This document shows, piece by piece, positions 55,989 through 64,000 of a stretch of DNA of 64,000 nt. Made by a program: the position numbers and the translations under genes. Source of the DNA: Fibrobacter sp. UWB16 (lineage in GTDB: Bacteria > Fibrobacterota > Fibrobacteria > Fibrobacterales > Fibrobacteraceae); NCBI RefSeq assembly GCF_900215325.1, contig NZ_OCMS01000005.1:1-64000 (forward strand), written 5' to 3'. Position 1 is the stretch's first letter. Each line of letters begins with the position of its first letter. The notes under the pieces are model-generated. The model did not search any database and was not told where the DNA came from. It was given only the letters and a program-made list of their open reading frames with translations.

Positions 55989-58169
55989 TTAGCGGAGCTT
56001 GATCTGCTTGACGCTCTTCTGGCTGCCTATCTTGACGATGAGGACTGCAGCGCCACGTGCGCTTGTGCTCAGCTGGACTTCGTTTGCACCAGCGTGTGTG
56101 TCGAAGCTCTTTTGAGCGATGACCTGGCCCATGGAGTTCATGAGCATTGCGGTTGCGTGGGTAGCCTTGCTTGCGTTGAATGTGGCGTAAACAGAACCCG
56201 GCTGCACGTTCACGAGCATCTTCGGGGCTGCGGTTGTGCTCGGCATGCAGATTCTGCTTGTGCCGCCTGCGATAGCGACGATCTTGCCAGATGCGGTACC
56301 TTCAAGCTGCGGTTTCTTATCGAAGTCATCGATGATTTCGGTAGAACCGTCGGCCTTGATGCCCTTGATATAGTCGATCGTGATCGTTCCAGAAACCTGA
56401 GTACCGTAGAGGTTGAGACCGATGGCGTTCACGGAAGTGAGGCCTGTGGGTTCAGTGCGGAAATCAGTCCACTTGACCTGGAAAGTCTGGAACGTGGAAA
56501 CGTCGAGCTGCTGGTCTGCCTGTTCCATGACATTTGCGTCAAACCAGTCCCAGCTGCCGCCGGTCATCATGAAGAAGTCCATGGAGGTCCAGCCGTATTC
56601 GCCGCAATCCTTTGCTGCGTTGGTGCAAGGACCTGCAGAAGCGACTTCGCCCTTCATGCTGATTTCGAGACCGACGTACTTGGAGAGATCCTTGGCGGTG
56701 CCTGAGAGGTTGATGCGGAGTGTGCCGGTTTCGCTAGAGTCGGATGTTACGCTCTTGTAGGTCACTTCAATGCCCTTGCCGCCTGCGGTTTCAGGAACTT
56801 CGTTTTCGTTGACCAAGCTGTCGAGGTTGCTCTTGTTGTTGCCTTCCATGCCGTATGCCTTTTGCAATGCGTTCAAGACATCCGGGTCGAGAATGGAATA
56901 GGTGCCCTTTTGGCGGGTGATGATGGTCATGTTGCCATCGTTTTCTGCACCGGTGTCCCAAACGTAAGGAACGATGCCGTTTGCCTTGGCGTTCTTGGCG
57001 ACTTCACCGTAGAAGAGGGCGCGGCCCTGCAAGTGGAGCTTGAGGTTTGCTGCGTCGGTAATTTGGCCGGTGCGCTTGATGGCGCCGAGTTCACCGATAA
57101 TCACAGGAATGCCCTTATCGCAGAACATCGTCTTGAGTTCGCCGAATGCCTTTGCAATCTGGTTCGGAGTGCCGAGAGCGGAGTTGTCAATGCTCTTGCT
57201 GTAAACGTTCCAGCCCATGTTGTGTTCCTTGTCATTCGTGCTGGAAAGTCCGGTGTAGTAATAATACTGCTTGCCCCAATCTTCGTCGGCGGTCATGAGG
57301 GAGTACTGATACGGATAGTAGTGGACTTCGGCCATCATGTAGCCATCGCCAGCCGGGTCGGTCGGCCAGCTCGTGCTGAGCATCGGAGCGTTATCCATTT
57401 CGGTACGCGGAGCCTGCACAATCAAGGTACGGGTGTCGTTGTTGCCGCCTGCGCTACGCACAGAAGTGATGAATGCATCGTAGTAGCCCTTCAAAATCTG
57501 CATACGGGAGTTGTCGAATGCCCACTGACCGCTTGCGCCCCACGGGTCGTTCACGCCCGGTTCGTTGGCGCCTGCGAAGAGAAGGTGCTCATCGTAGTCC
57601 TTGAAGTATGTTGCAATCTGAGACCAGAATGCAGCCTGGCGTGCCTTGACTGTTGCGGAGGAGTTAGCGATGTCGCCGGAACCGCTACGCGGATTGGCGG
57701 TGCCTTCGTAAACGCGGTCTTCGAGCCAGCCTTCGTCCCAGTGAGAGTTCAAGACGACGTACATGCCTTCGGCAATGATCATGTCGACGACGTCCTTCAC
57801 CTGCTTGAGCCAGTCGGCATCGATGGTCGGGCTGGTAAAGTCGGCGGCCTTGCCTACATGCTTGTAGGTGGAATTGTCGGCGGTGCCGCCGTTTGCGGCA
57901 ATATCCTTGGCAAGAGCGTCAGAATGAGAGTACCAGGCGCAGGGAATACGCACAGTGTTGAAACCGGCTGCCTTGATGGCCTTGATGTAGCCTGCGGTCG
58001 GGAGCGGGTTGCCCCATGCTGTCGGATTTTCCGGCACTTCCATGGTGTTGCCGATATTATAACCCATGCCCATCGGTTCGACCAATGCGGTTGCCTTGGG
58101 GAGGGCGGCGAATGCTGATGCTGCCATGAGAAGCGAGCTGCATGCGATGCCAAAGGTATTCAATCTCAT
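55989..58169 (-). CDS. Secreted GH5 endoglucanase with CBM11-like domain and sorting tail
   Basis: The 726-residue protein has a signal peptide ending in AFAAL (about 22). The GH5 barrel begins MGMGYNIGNT, the family's opening strand, with acid/base Glu203 in AGANEPG and nucleophile Glu360 in VIIGELG. After about 440 a beta-sandwich follows (SMDFFMMTGGSWDWFDA, TIDYIKGIKADGS), similar to CBM11. The final 80 residues are a T9SS-like tail (MLMNSMGQVIAQKSF, LIVKIGSQKSVKQIKLR). It should cut cellulose or mixed-linkage glucan at the cell surface. The 300-base upstream region is AT-rich with repeated TTTGAGAAC motifs. Confidence 0.9.
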   Translation of the reverse strand: MRLNTFGIACSSLLMAASAFAALPKATALVEPMGMGYNIGNTMEVPENPTAWGNPLPTAGYIKAIKAAGFNTVRIPCAWYSHSDALAKDIAANGGTADNSTYKHVGKAADFTSPTIDADWLKQVKDVVDMIIAEGMYVVLNSHWDEGWLEDRVYEGTANPRSGSGDIANSSATVKARQAAFWSQIATYFKDYDEHLLFAGANEPGVNDPWGASGQWAFDNSRMQILKGYYDAFITSVRSAGGNNDTRTLIVQAPRTEMDNAPMLSTSWPTDPAGDGYMMAEVHYYPYQYSLMTADEDWGKQYYYYTGLSSTNDKEHNMGWNVYSKSIDNSALGTPNQIAKAFGELKTMFCDKGIPVIIGELGAIKRTGQITDAANLKLHLQGRALFYGEVAKNAKANGIVPYVWDTGAENDGNMTIITRQKGTYSILDPDVLNALQKAYGMEGNNKSNLDSLVNENEVPETAGGKGIEVTYKSVTSDSSETGTLRINLSGTAKDLSKYVGLEISMKGEVASAGPCTNAAKDCGEYGWTSMDFFMMTGGSWDWFDANVMEQADQQLDVSTFQTFQVKWTDFRTEPTGLTSVNAIGLNLYGTQVSGTITIDYIKGIKADGSTEIIDDFDKKPQLEGTASGKIVAIAGGTSRICMPSTTAAPKMLVNVQPGSVYATFNASKATHATAMLMNSMGQVIAQKSFDTHAGANEVQLSTSARGAAVLIVKIGSQKSVKQIKLR

Positions 58170-58473
58170 GTCTAAGACTCCTTGTTGAGACTTGTGATTG
58201 GGTGCCTTATTTTGTGAAATTTAAGTGATTTTAGAAATTTTTTGAGAACATACTTGAGCTTTGCTGCCCAATCTCAAACATCCCTTTTTCTCATACACTC
58301 AAGAATACACCCGTTGTACGGCTAGTAATATATATGAAAAAGGTTTGAAACGCAACTGAAAAATTATTTACACAGAAATAAATAACAAGTACGTAAGAAC
58401 AGACGTGGTCTAAATCACATCTGTTTGAGAACTTTTTTTGAGAACATTTGGCGGGCGGGCGAGATTCGCCGCC
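58170..58473 (-). promoter_or_regulatory. AT-rich upstream region of the GH5 gene with TTTGAGAAC repeats
   Basis: No gene. TTTGAGAAC occurs at 58241, 58424 and 58437. An AT-rich core at 58320-58390 (TTATTTACACAGAAATAAATAA) may carry the promoter. The three copies could be regulator sites for the cellulase gene, but one lies close to the polA stop and could be chance. Confidence 0.35.
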
Positions 58474-61356
58474 TTAATGCGCCTCTAACCAGTTTTTGCC
58501 GAATCCGACGCTCGCGACGAGTGGAACTTTTAGTTCCATGGCGCCTTCCATTTCGGACTTGACCATGGCAGAAAGTTCTTCGACCTGGTCCTTCGGGCAT
58601 TCGAACACGAGTTCGTCGTGCACCTGGAGCATCATGCGGAGCGGGAGGTTCTCGTCGTTGATGCGCTTTTGGATGCGGATCATGGCAATCTTGATGAGGT
58701 CGGCGGCGCTCCCTTGCACGGGGGTGTTCACTGCCATGCGTTCGGCCATTTGCGATTCCATGCGGTCGGAGCTGTCGATGCCTGCGATGTAGCGGCGGCG
58801 GCCGGAAAGCGTTTCGACATAGCCGTCGCGGTGGGCGGCGGCCTTGGTGTCGTCGATGAACTTTTGCACGCCCTGGTACATTTCGAAGTAGCCGTCGATA
58901 AAGCTCTTTGCCTGTGCCATCGGAATTTTCAGGTCGCGGGAGAGGCGGAAGGCGGTCATGCCGTAAAGCACGCCGAAGTTCACGACCTTCGCGTCGCGGC
59001 GCATGTCGGCGGTCACGTCTTCGAGGCTGACGCGGTTGATGGCGGCTGCCGTGCGGGCGTGGATGTCGATGCCTTCCTTGTAGCTTTCGATGAGCGCTTC
59101 GTCTCCGCTCAGGTGGGCGAGCATGCGGAGTTCAATCTGCGAGTAGTCCACCGCGAGAATCACATTGTTCGGGTTCTGCGGAACGAATGCGGCGCGGATT
59201 TGCTTGCCGAGTTCGCTGCGGACGGGGATGTTTTGCAAGTTCGGGTCGCGGCTCGAAAGGCGGCCTGTTGCCGTACCCCATTGGATAAAGCTTGTGTGGA
59301 TGCGCTTGGTGTCCGGGTTCACGAGTGTCGGGAGCACGGAAACGTAGGTGCTCTGCATCTTCTTGAGTTCGCGGTATTCGATGACGGCGAAAACAATCGG
59401 GTGTGCGCTGCGGAAGCTGAGTTCTTCGAGGACGGCGGCGTCGGTGCTGCGCTTTTTGATTTCGGGGAGACCGAGCGTGTCAAAGAGCACTTCGCCGAGT
59501 TGCTTGGGAGAGCCGATGTTAAATTCGCAACCCGCCATGTCGCAGATTTCTTTTTCGAGCTTTTCGATGCGGTGTTCCAAATCGGTCTGCAATTTCTTGA
59601 GAATCTTCGTGTCGACAAATGCACCGACACCTTCCATCTGGTAAAGCACCTTGAGAAGCGGCATTTCCTGGCTGAAGAAGTACTTTTCGTAGTCGTACTT
59701 CTGGAGTTTGGCGCGGAGCGGAGCCCAAAGGCGGAGCGTATACACGGCGTCTTCGGCGCCGTATTCGGTCGCGTCCTTGATGGGCGTGCGGTTGAACGTG
59801 ATTTGGTTCTTGCCGCGTCCGATGAGATTCTCGATCGGAATCATCTCGTGCTGCAAAAGCTGCATGACCTGATTGTCGAGGCCGAGCCCGGTTTGGCCGG
59901 GCGAAAGCATCCATGCGGCGATGAGCGTATCGATGATGTTGGCGGAATCGATTTGCTTTTGCGTGAGTCCAAAGGTGCGGGCGAGAACGTGTAAGTCGAA
60001 TTTGGCGTTGTGGAAAACGAGTGAACGCTTTGCACTGTCGGGATGCTTGGAACCGCTGTCGGAGCTGCCGCCGGGGAGTGTGCAAGAATCGTTCCAGAAA
60101 TCAACGAACCACTTCTTGGTGGCGTTAAAGTCGAAGTTGCCGCCCTTGCCGGCAGGGTACGGGAAACCGATATCGTCGGTATGGCCGAGCGGGATGTAAT
60201 AGCCTTTAGGGACGCTTCCATCTTTTGCTGCGGCGGCAAGGCAAAGCCCGACAATGTTGCATTGCATCGGATCCAGTCCGTCGGTTTCTGTGTCGATGCC
60301 GATTTCGGTTGCCGCGTCAAATTCCTTTTTCATCTGTACGAAGGTTTCTTCGTTGTCGACGCAGATGTAAGTGGGCGGAATGTCGGCGGGTGGTTCGGCA
60401 GGCTCACCAACCTTGTTGTTCTCGGCCCCCGTCGCTGAGTCGTCGGAATCGTCTTTGCGCACAAATCCTGTCTTGCTCGGAACATTTTCGAGCAATCGGA
60501 TGAGGCTGTTGATTTCGTGTTCCCTGAAAATGCCTTCGAGCGTGTCGCTGTGGATACCGCAGAATTCAAGGGCGTCGAGATTGCCATGGTAGGCGCGCTT
60601 TGTCTGTAGCGTTACGAGTTCGCGGCTGAGGAACGCCTGTTCCTTGTTGTTCGCGAGATTGTCGTGCAACCCTTTTTTCTTGATGTTGTCGATGTTTGCG
60701 TAAATGTTGTCCATGTCGCCGTATTCGGTCAACAATTGGATGGCTGTTTTCGGACCGACTTTGGGGACGCCCGGAACGTTATCGCTCGAGTCGCCCATGA
60801 GGGCTAGATAGTCGCGGATTTTTTCAGGCGGAATGCCGTATTTCTCAAGGACTTGTTGCGGTCCAAAATCGATGCCGTCGGCGCTTTTTTCCAAATGGAA
60901 AAGGTGGATCTTGTCGGTTACGATTTGCGACATGTCTTTGTCTTTGCTAATGATAACGACATGGTCGAAACCTGCTTTGACGGCGGCTTCGGCAGCACTT
61001 GCCATCACGTCGTCGGCTTCGTAGCCGGGTTCCGACAAAAGCGGAATGCCGCTTGCTTCCAAGGATTCGCAAAGGAGCGGCATCTGCGCTGCCATTTCTT
61101 CGGGCATGGGGCCGCGATTGGCCTTGTAGTCTGGGTAAAGTTCGTGGCGGAAAGTCTTTGTGTGCGCGACATCGCGGGCAATCGCAAAATGCGTGGGCTT
61201 GTGCTTTGCTAAAATGCGGAGGACTGCGCCCCAGTAGCCGTGCATCATGGAAACGTCTTCGCCCTTGCTGTTGACGAGCGGGTTCTGGCTGTAAGCGTAG
61301 AACATGCGGAACGCGAGTGCGAAAGAATCGAGAAGTAATAAAGTCTTTTCTGCCAT
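58474..61356 (-). CDS. polA: DNA polymerase I with 5'-3' and 3'-5' exonuclease domains
   Basis: The 960-residue protein has all three PolA domains. The 5' nuclease (1-290) contains GYEADDVMAS and GDSSDNVPGVPKVGPKTA. The 3'-5' exonuclease (about 340-530) has an intact site: IDTETDGLDP, HNAKFDLHVL and YGAEDAVYTL. The polymerase has motif A DYSQIELRMLAHL, the O-helix RRDAKVVNFGVLYGM with Phe at the dideoxy-discriminating place, and motif C LQVHDELVFE. It serves repair and Okazaki fragment processing. A low-complexity Ala/Glu/Pro segment at about 315-330 joins the nuclease and proofreading domains. Confidence 0.97.
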   Translation of the reverse strand: MAEKTLLLLDSFALAFRMFYAYSQNPLVNSKGEDVSMMHGYWGAVLRILAKHKPTHFAIARDVAHTKTFRHELYPDYKANRGPMPEEMAAQMPLLCESLEASGIPLLSEPGYEADDVMASAAEAAVKAGFDHVVIISKDKDMSQIVTDKIHLFHLEKSADGIDFGPQQVLEKYGIPPEKIRDYLALMGDSSDNVPGVPKVGPKTAIQLLTEYGDMDNIYANIDNIKKKGLHDNLANNKEQAFLSRELVTLQTKRAYHGNLDALEFCGIHSDTLEGIFREHEINSLIRLLENVPSKTGFVRKDDSDDSATGAENNKVGEPAEPPADIPPTYICVDNEETFVQMKKEFDAATEIGIDTETDGLDPMQCNIVGLCLAAAAKDGSVPKGYYIPLGHTDDIGFPYPAGKGGNFDFNATKKWFVDFWNDSCTLPGGSSDSGSKHPDSAKRSLVFHNAKFDLHVLARTFGLTQKQIDSANIIDTLIAAWMLSPGQTGLGLDNQVMQLLQHEMIPIENLIGRGKNQITFNRTPIKDATEYGAEDAVYTLRLWAPLRAKLQKYDYEKYFFSQEMPLLKVLYQMEGVGAFVDTKILKKLQTDLEHRIEKLEKEICDMAGCEFNIGSPKQLGEVLFDTLGLPEIKKRSTDAAVLEELSFRSAHPIVFAVIEYRELKKMQSTYVSVLPTLVNPDTKRIHTSFIQWGTATGRLSSRDPNLQNIPVRSELGKQIRAAFVPQNPNNVILAVDYSQIELRMLAHLSGDEALIESYKEGIDIHARTAAAINRVSLEDVTADMRRDAKVVNFGVLYGMTAFRLSRDLKIPMAQAKSFIDGYFEMYQGVQKFIDDTKAAAHRDGYVETLSGRRRYIAGIDSSDRMESQMAERMAVNTPVQGSAADLIKIAMIRIQKRINDENLPLRMMLQVHDELVFECPKDQVEELSAMVKSEMEGAMELKVPLVASVGFGKNWLEAH

Positions 61357-61406
61357 ACTGGGAATGTAGCAATTTGCAAAAAAGAGCCGAGGCGAGGAAA
61401 AAGAAA

Positions 61407-63107
61407 TTAAAACGCTTTGTGCAAATTCTTGATGATGTCGCTCGGGAGCATGCTGAATGCGCCGAGTTCTTCGCGCGTAATGCGACCTGCTTTCTGGTGC
61501 AAAAGTGCGCCTAGTACGGCTGCTTCGGGAGTTGCCAAACCTTGTGCGAGAAGTGCGACGATGATTCCTGAAAGAACGTCACCGCTCCCGCCCTTTGCCA
61601 TGCCGGAATTCGCGACAGGAATGATATAAACGTTGCCATCAGGTGCTGCAATGTATGTTGGTGCGCCTTTTAGCAAAATGACTTTATTTGTATTTATGGC
61701 GATTTCTCTTAAGCGGCTTGGGATGGCCATGCTACTGTTTGGAAGATCTCCGAAGAGCCTTGCGAATTCTCGCACGTGGGGCGTCAAAATAGCAGGCTGC
61801 TGTAAATTGCGCAAGTATTCGGTGACTGCCTGAACTGTCGACTTCTCGTCGTGAAATACCATGCCGCATCTGGGTTCTGCGTCGTCCAACATTGCAATTG
61901 CATTTAATGCGTCGGCATCAATGACTGTTGGAGCCTTGAACTGCGGGAGTAAATCGAGAACGGCTCGGACAGTGCCGAGGTTTGTTGAAAGACCGGGCCC
62001 GATGGCGATTGCGCTTGCGTGTTTTGCGCGATCCAGTAAAGTTGGAATGTGATGCGGTTGCAAAGTTCCGCGATTCTCGTCGCCTGTTCCGTTTGCTCTA
62101 TCGTCAAGACTGCAAAAAACGGGTTCTGAAAGTTTCGCCTGGATAATTGGCGTGATTGCTTCCGTCGTCGCTAGCGTGACAAGTCCTGCTCCGCTGCGGA
62201 GCGCTGCTTCTGTGCAGAGCGCTGCTGCACCCGGCATGTCCTTGGATCCTGCGATGATAAACGCTGTTCCTTGATGGCGCTTGTCTCCCCATTCGTTTCG
62301 CTGGGGCAGAAGTTGCGGAATATAATCTTCTGTGACGAGGTAATTCTTTTCGTCAAATTGCGGAATCAGTTCTGCGGGGTATTTAAGCGGGGCAACTGTG
62401 GCTTTCCCGAATGCGGGACCACCTTCTTTTGCGTATGCGTCTAAACGCGGGAACCCGAACAACATTGTTTCTTTGGCATGAATGCAAATGTTGTTGCAAA
62501 TATGCATCGATGAATCGTAACCGGTTGGTGCGTCTGCCGCAATGACGGGGAGCCCGCTTTCATTTATGATTCGTACGGTTTCTGCAAATTCGGGGCGGAG
62601 TGTTCCCTTGGCGCCGTTTCCCAGCATGCCATCGACGATAAGCTGAAATGATTCGTGCAAAAAGCTAGGTGCTTGATTTGCTTTTTCGGTGATTGCCTTG
62701 GAATCGACGAGAGAACCGCCGACCTGTAGAAAATCGTCAAGCGCCAATTTGGCTTCGTTCTTGAATTTGCTTTCTGGCGCGAGACTAAAGACGGAACTCT
62801 TGATTCCTGCCTGCAAAAGATGCTTGGCAAGTACAAGCCCGTCACCGCCGTTGTTCCCGCCACCTATGAAAATGGCAACGGGCTTTGTGTAATGACAGAC
62901 TGGGGCTTCTGCTATTTTGCATTGAACAAACTTGAATAGCGCAAGCCCAGCCTCTTGCATTAACGTGTATCCGCTTTGGATGATGTCTTTTTCAGAAGGC
63001 TCGCTCGTTGTCTTTTTTGCTAAAAAGATTTTAGACGCGGCATCTAGGCCACGCATGCTTTCGGTAGAAAGTACCGGCTGTAAATTTAAAGACTGGAGCG
63101 AGCGCAT
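61407..63107 (-). CDS. nnr: Bifunctional NAD(P)H-hydrate epimerase and ADP-dependent dehydratase
   Basis: The 566-residue protein joins the YjeF N-terminal epimerase (GGGNNGGDGLVLAKHL near 88; DGMLGNGAKG) to a ribokinase-like dehydratase (AIAIGPGLSTN, TPHVREFARL and the diagnostic GGSGDVLSGIIVALLAQG). It repairs hydrated NADH and NADPH. The start at 63107 gives a normal N-terminus, only seven bases from the outer-membrane gene's stop, so the two are co-transcribed. It precedes polA by 50 bases on the same strand. Confidence 0.94.
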   Translation of the reverse strand: MRSLQSLNLQPVLSTESMRGLDAASKIFLAKKTTSEPSEKDIIQSGYTLMQEAGLALFKFVQCKIAEAPVCHYTKPVAIFIGGGNNGGDGLVLAKHLLQAGIKSSVFSLAPESKFKNEAKLALDDFLQVGGSLVDSKAITEKANQAPSFLHESFQLIVDGMLGNGAKGTLRPEFAETVRIINESGLPVIAADAPTGYDSSMHICNNICIHAKETMLFGFPRLDAYAKEGGPAFGKATVAPLKYPAELIPQFDEKNYLVTEDYIPQLLPQRNEWGDKRHQGTAFIIAGSKDMPGAAALCTEAALRSGAGLVTLATTEAITPIIQAKLSEPVFCSLDDRANGTGDENRGTLQPHHIPTLLDRAKHASAIAIGPGLSTNLGTVRAVLDLLPQFKAPTVIDADALNAIAMLDDAEPRCGMVFHDEKSTVQAVTEYLRNLQQPAILTPHVREFARLFGDLPNSSMAIPSRLREIAINTNKVILLKGAPTYIAAPDGNVYIIPVANSGMAKGGSGDVLSGIIVALLAQGLATPEAAVLGALLHQKAGRITREELGAFSMLPSDIIKNLHKAF

Positions 63108-63114
63108 TTTTAAC

Positions 63115-63927
63115 TTAGTTGAACCAATAGGTGACGCCGAACTTGAACATCATCGTGTGGGCGCCGTTTAAATGAATCGTAGACCACTTGATGTTGCCTT
63201 TGACTTCGCCACTTTCTTTGTCGTAATCTTTAGGATCGATATCGTATTTGTACTTAACGTCTGGGAATACTTCGTTGAAGCCCATGTACCAACGGAATCC
63301 AACGCTTAAATTGTCCAAAATGTTGTAGCCTGCACCGATGTTGAGGCCGAATTCAACGGGCGATTGTTCGATTTTGTCAAAATTGGAGTTGCCGTCAATG
63401 GGGTAATCGCCGCTGGTGTTGATGGAAAGCTGCGGACCGACTTCCAAGAAGAATTTGCTCGTGATTGAGCCGCGCATGTAGAACGCGAAGTCAAGGAACA
63501 TCTGGTTATAGCATCTTTCAAAATCTTCATCGTCATGGCTGAGGTTGAAAAAGCGGAAAGCGATTTCTGGAGAGAACTGAAGACCTTCAATCATGTTGAA
63601 GCTTGCTGCGATGCCGAATTCTCCACCAAAGCCGCTCGGGGAATCCAAATCGTCTTCCTTGAGTTCTTTAAATCCCCAAAAATAACCGTAAATGAAGGAG
63701 GCTTTTGCTCCGATGCTGATGGGGTTCTTCTTTTTCAAGGTGGGGGCGGGCTGTTCGTCGATGGGCATGGCTTCGTTGTTTTGGGCTTCGGAAGCTACTG
63801 CCTGCTGGGTGGCTTCTTGAGCCGGGACGGCTTGCTGTGTGTACTCAGTAGCCTGATCTGCCGGCTGTGCGGTTGCGATTGCCGTGGCGCAGAGGGCGGT
63901 CAAGAGACCTGCTGCAAATTTCTTCAT
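63115..63927 (-). CDS. Outer-membrane beta-barrel protein
   Basis: The 270-residue protein has a signal peptide (LLTALCATAIATAQ), a Gln/Ala/Glu-rich spacer to about 68, and then alternating amphipathic strands (ISIGAKASFIYGYFWG, FGLNIGAGYNILDNLSVGFRWYMG) ending in FKFGVTYWFN, with the C-terminal aromatic residue expected for outer-membrane insertion. It fits the small porin-like/PorT-type barrel group. AAAGGAG lies 6-7 bases before the ATG. It is the first gene of a probable row with nnr and perhaps polA. Its substrate or role is not evident. Confidence 0.85.
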   Translation of the reverse strand: MKKFAAGLLTALCATAIATAQPADQATEYTQQAVPAQEATQQAVASEAQNNEAMPIDEQPAPTLKKKNPISIGAKASFIYGYFWGFKELKEDDLDSPSGFGGEFGIAASFNMIEGLQFSPEIAFRFFNLSHDDEDFERCYNQMFLDFAFYMRGSITSKFFLEVGPQLSINTSGDYPIDGNSNFDKIEQSPVEFGLNIGAGYNILDNLSVGFRWYMGFNEVFPDVKYKYDIDPKDYDKESGEVKGNIKWSTIHLNGAHTMMFKFGVTYWFN

Positions 63928-64000
63928 AAAAACTCCTTTGAAATGCGATCCTTTTTAATGGACCCCTAACTTGTAATGAAAATATAATAAAGAAGGCTTG
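63928..64000 (-). promoter_or_regulatory. Upstream region of the outer-membrane protein gene
   Basis: On the minus strand TTATTATATTTTC provides a likely -10 box about 45 bases before the ATG, and AAAGGAG is the ribosome site. The window ends here. Confidence 0.5.

Noticed and set aside
56862-58118. Long plus-strand frame opposite the GH5 cellulase gene
   Set aside because: Antisense to an unmistakable cellulase, with a composition rich in Val, Cys and His that is typical of shadow frames.
58618-59994. Long plus-strand frame opposite polA
   Set aside because: Mirror of the polymerase frame; no start signal or domain.

Overview
The window looks like chromosome of a Gram-negative, fibre-degrading bacterium of the Fibrobacter lineage. 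It carries several protein families I know mainly from Fibrobacter succinogenes: the Fib_succ_major domain (TIGR02145), TIGR02147/DUF4423 regulators, and a long TIGR02171 protein. It also has Ser-rich lipoproteins, a GH5 cellulase and a CE1-type esterase, beta-sandwich tails like type IX secretion sorting domains, and a Kdo transferase (so an LPS outer membrane). No phage, transposase or CRISPR array was found; the accessory signal lies in repeats, small proteins and lineage-specific secreted or lipoprotein families.

Layout. 1-660: end of a 5S rRNA gene with its terminator and a 35-residue one-helix membrane protein. 677-2611 (minus): a proline-rich repeat protein whose stop codon directly abuts the start of a radical SAM enzyme with extra C-terminal cysteines, the best candidate for an undescribed maturation system. 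2761-5211 (minus): a DeaD-type RNA helicase. 5486-7012: tRNA-Ser, a tandem array of repeats that each begin with the tRNA-Ser 3' end, a probable structured RNA, and two tRNA-Glu genes duplicated with their terminators. 7088-11676: ABC exporter, methyltransferase, waaA, ispH and rpmB. 11995-14981: exonuclease and acyltransferase operon, tRNA-Cys, an AT-hook protein and an AlkD-like glycosylase. 15198-20045: a 1615-residue repeat adhesin. 20161-23179: a four-cysteine mini-protein, mqnC and the esterase. 23283-31605: ModF-like ATPase, fluoride channel, mrp with a DUF971 partner, a sigma-70 factor, two TPR proteins and an RlpA-like lipoprotein. 31756-36798: a 73-residue orphan, prfA-prmC (minus), a decayed GNAT pair, and the first TIGR02147-lipoprotein cassette. 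37022-46182: GGDEF protein, MFS carrier, TIGR02171 lipoprotein, RNA methyltransferase, Fib_succ_major lipoprotein and an orphan antitoxin-like gene. 46301-48054: tRNA-Gly, then infC-rpmI-rplT followed by a duplicated rplT tail. 48288-55866: M16 peptidase, maeB, and the second TIGR02147 cassette with a second related lipoprotein. 55989-63927 (minus): GH5 cellulase, polA, nnr and an outer-membrane barrel protein.

How it fits together. Housekeeping genes are interleaved with surface and secreted functions: cellulase, esterase, adhesin and Ser-linker lipoproteins. The two TIGR02147 genes share one plan: a sigma-70-like promoter whose -10 box lies 7-8 bases from the ATG (predicted leaderless mRNA), and an 8-base overlap of their stop with the start of a lipoprotein gene. 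Short palindromic repeats are scattered through the window, mostly between genes, but some appear to have been captured in frame inside coding sequences (deaD, the ModF-like gene, perhaps prmC and polA), where they encode linkers.
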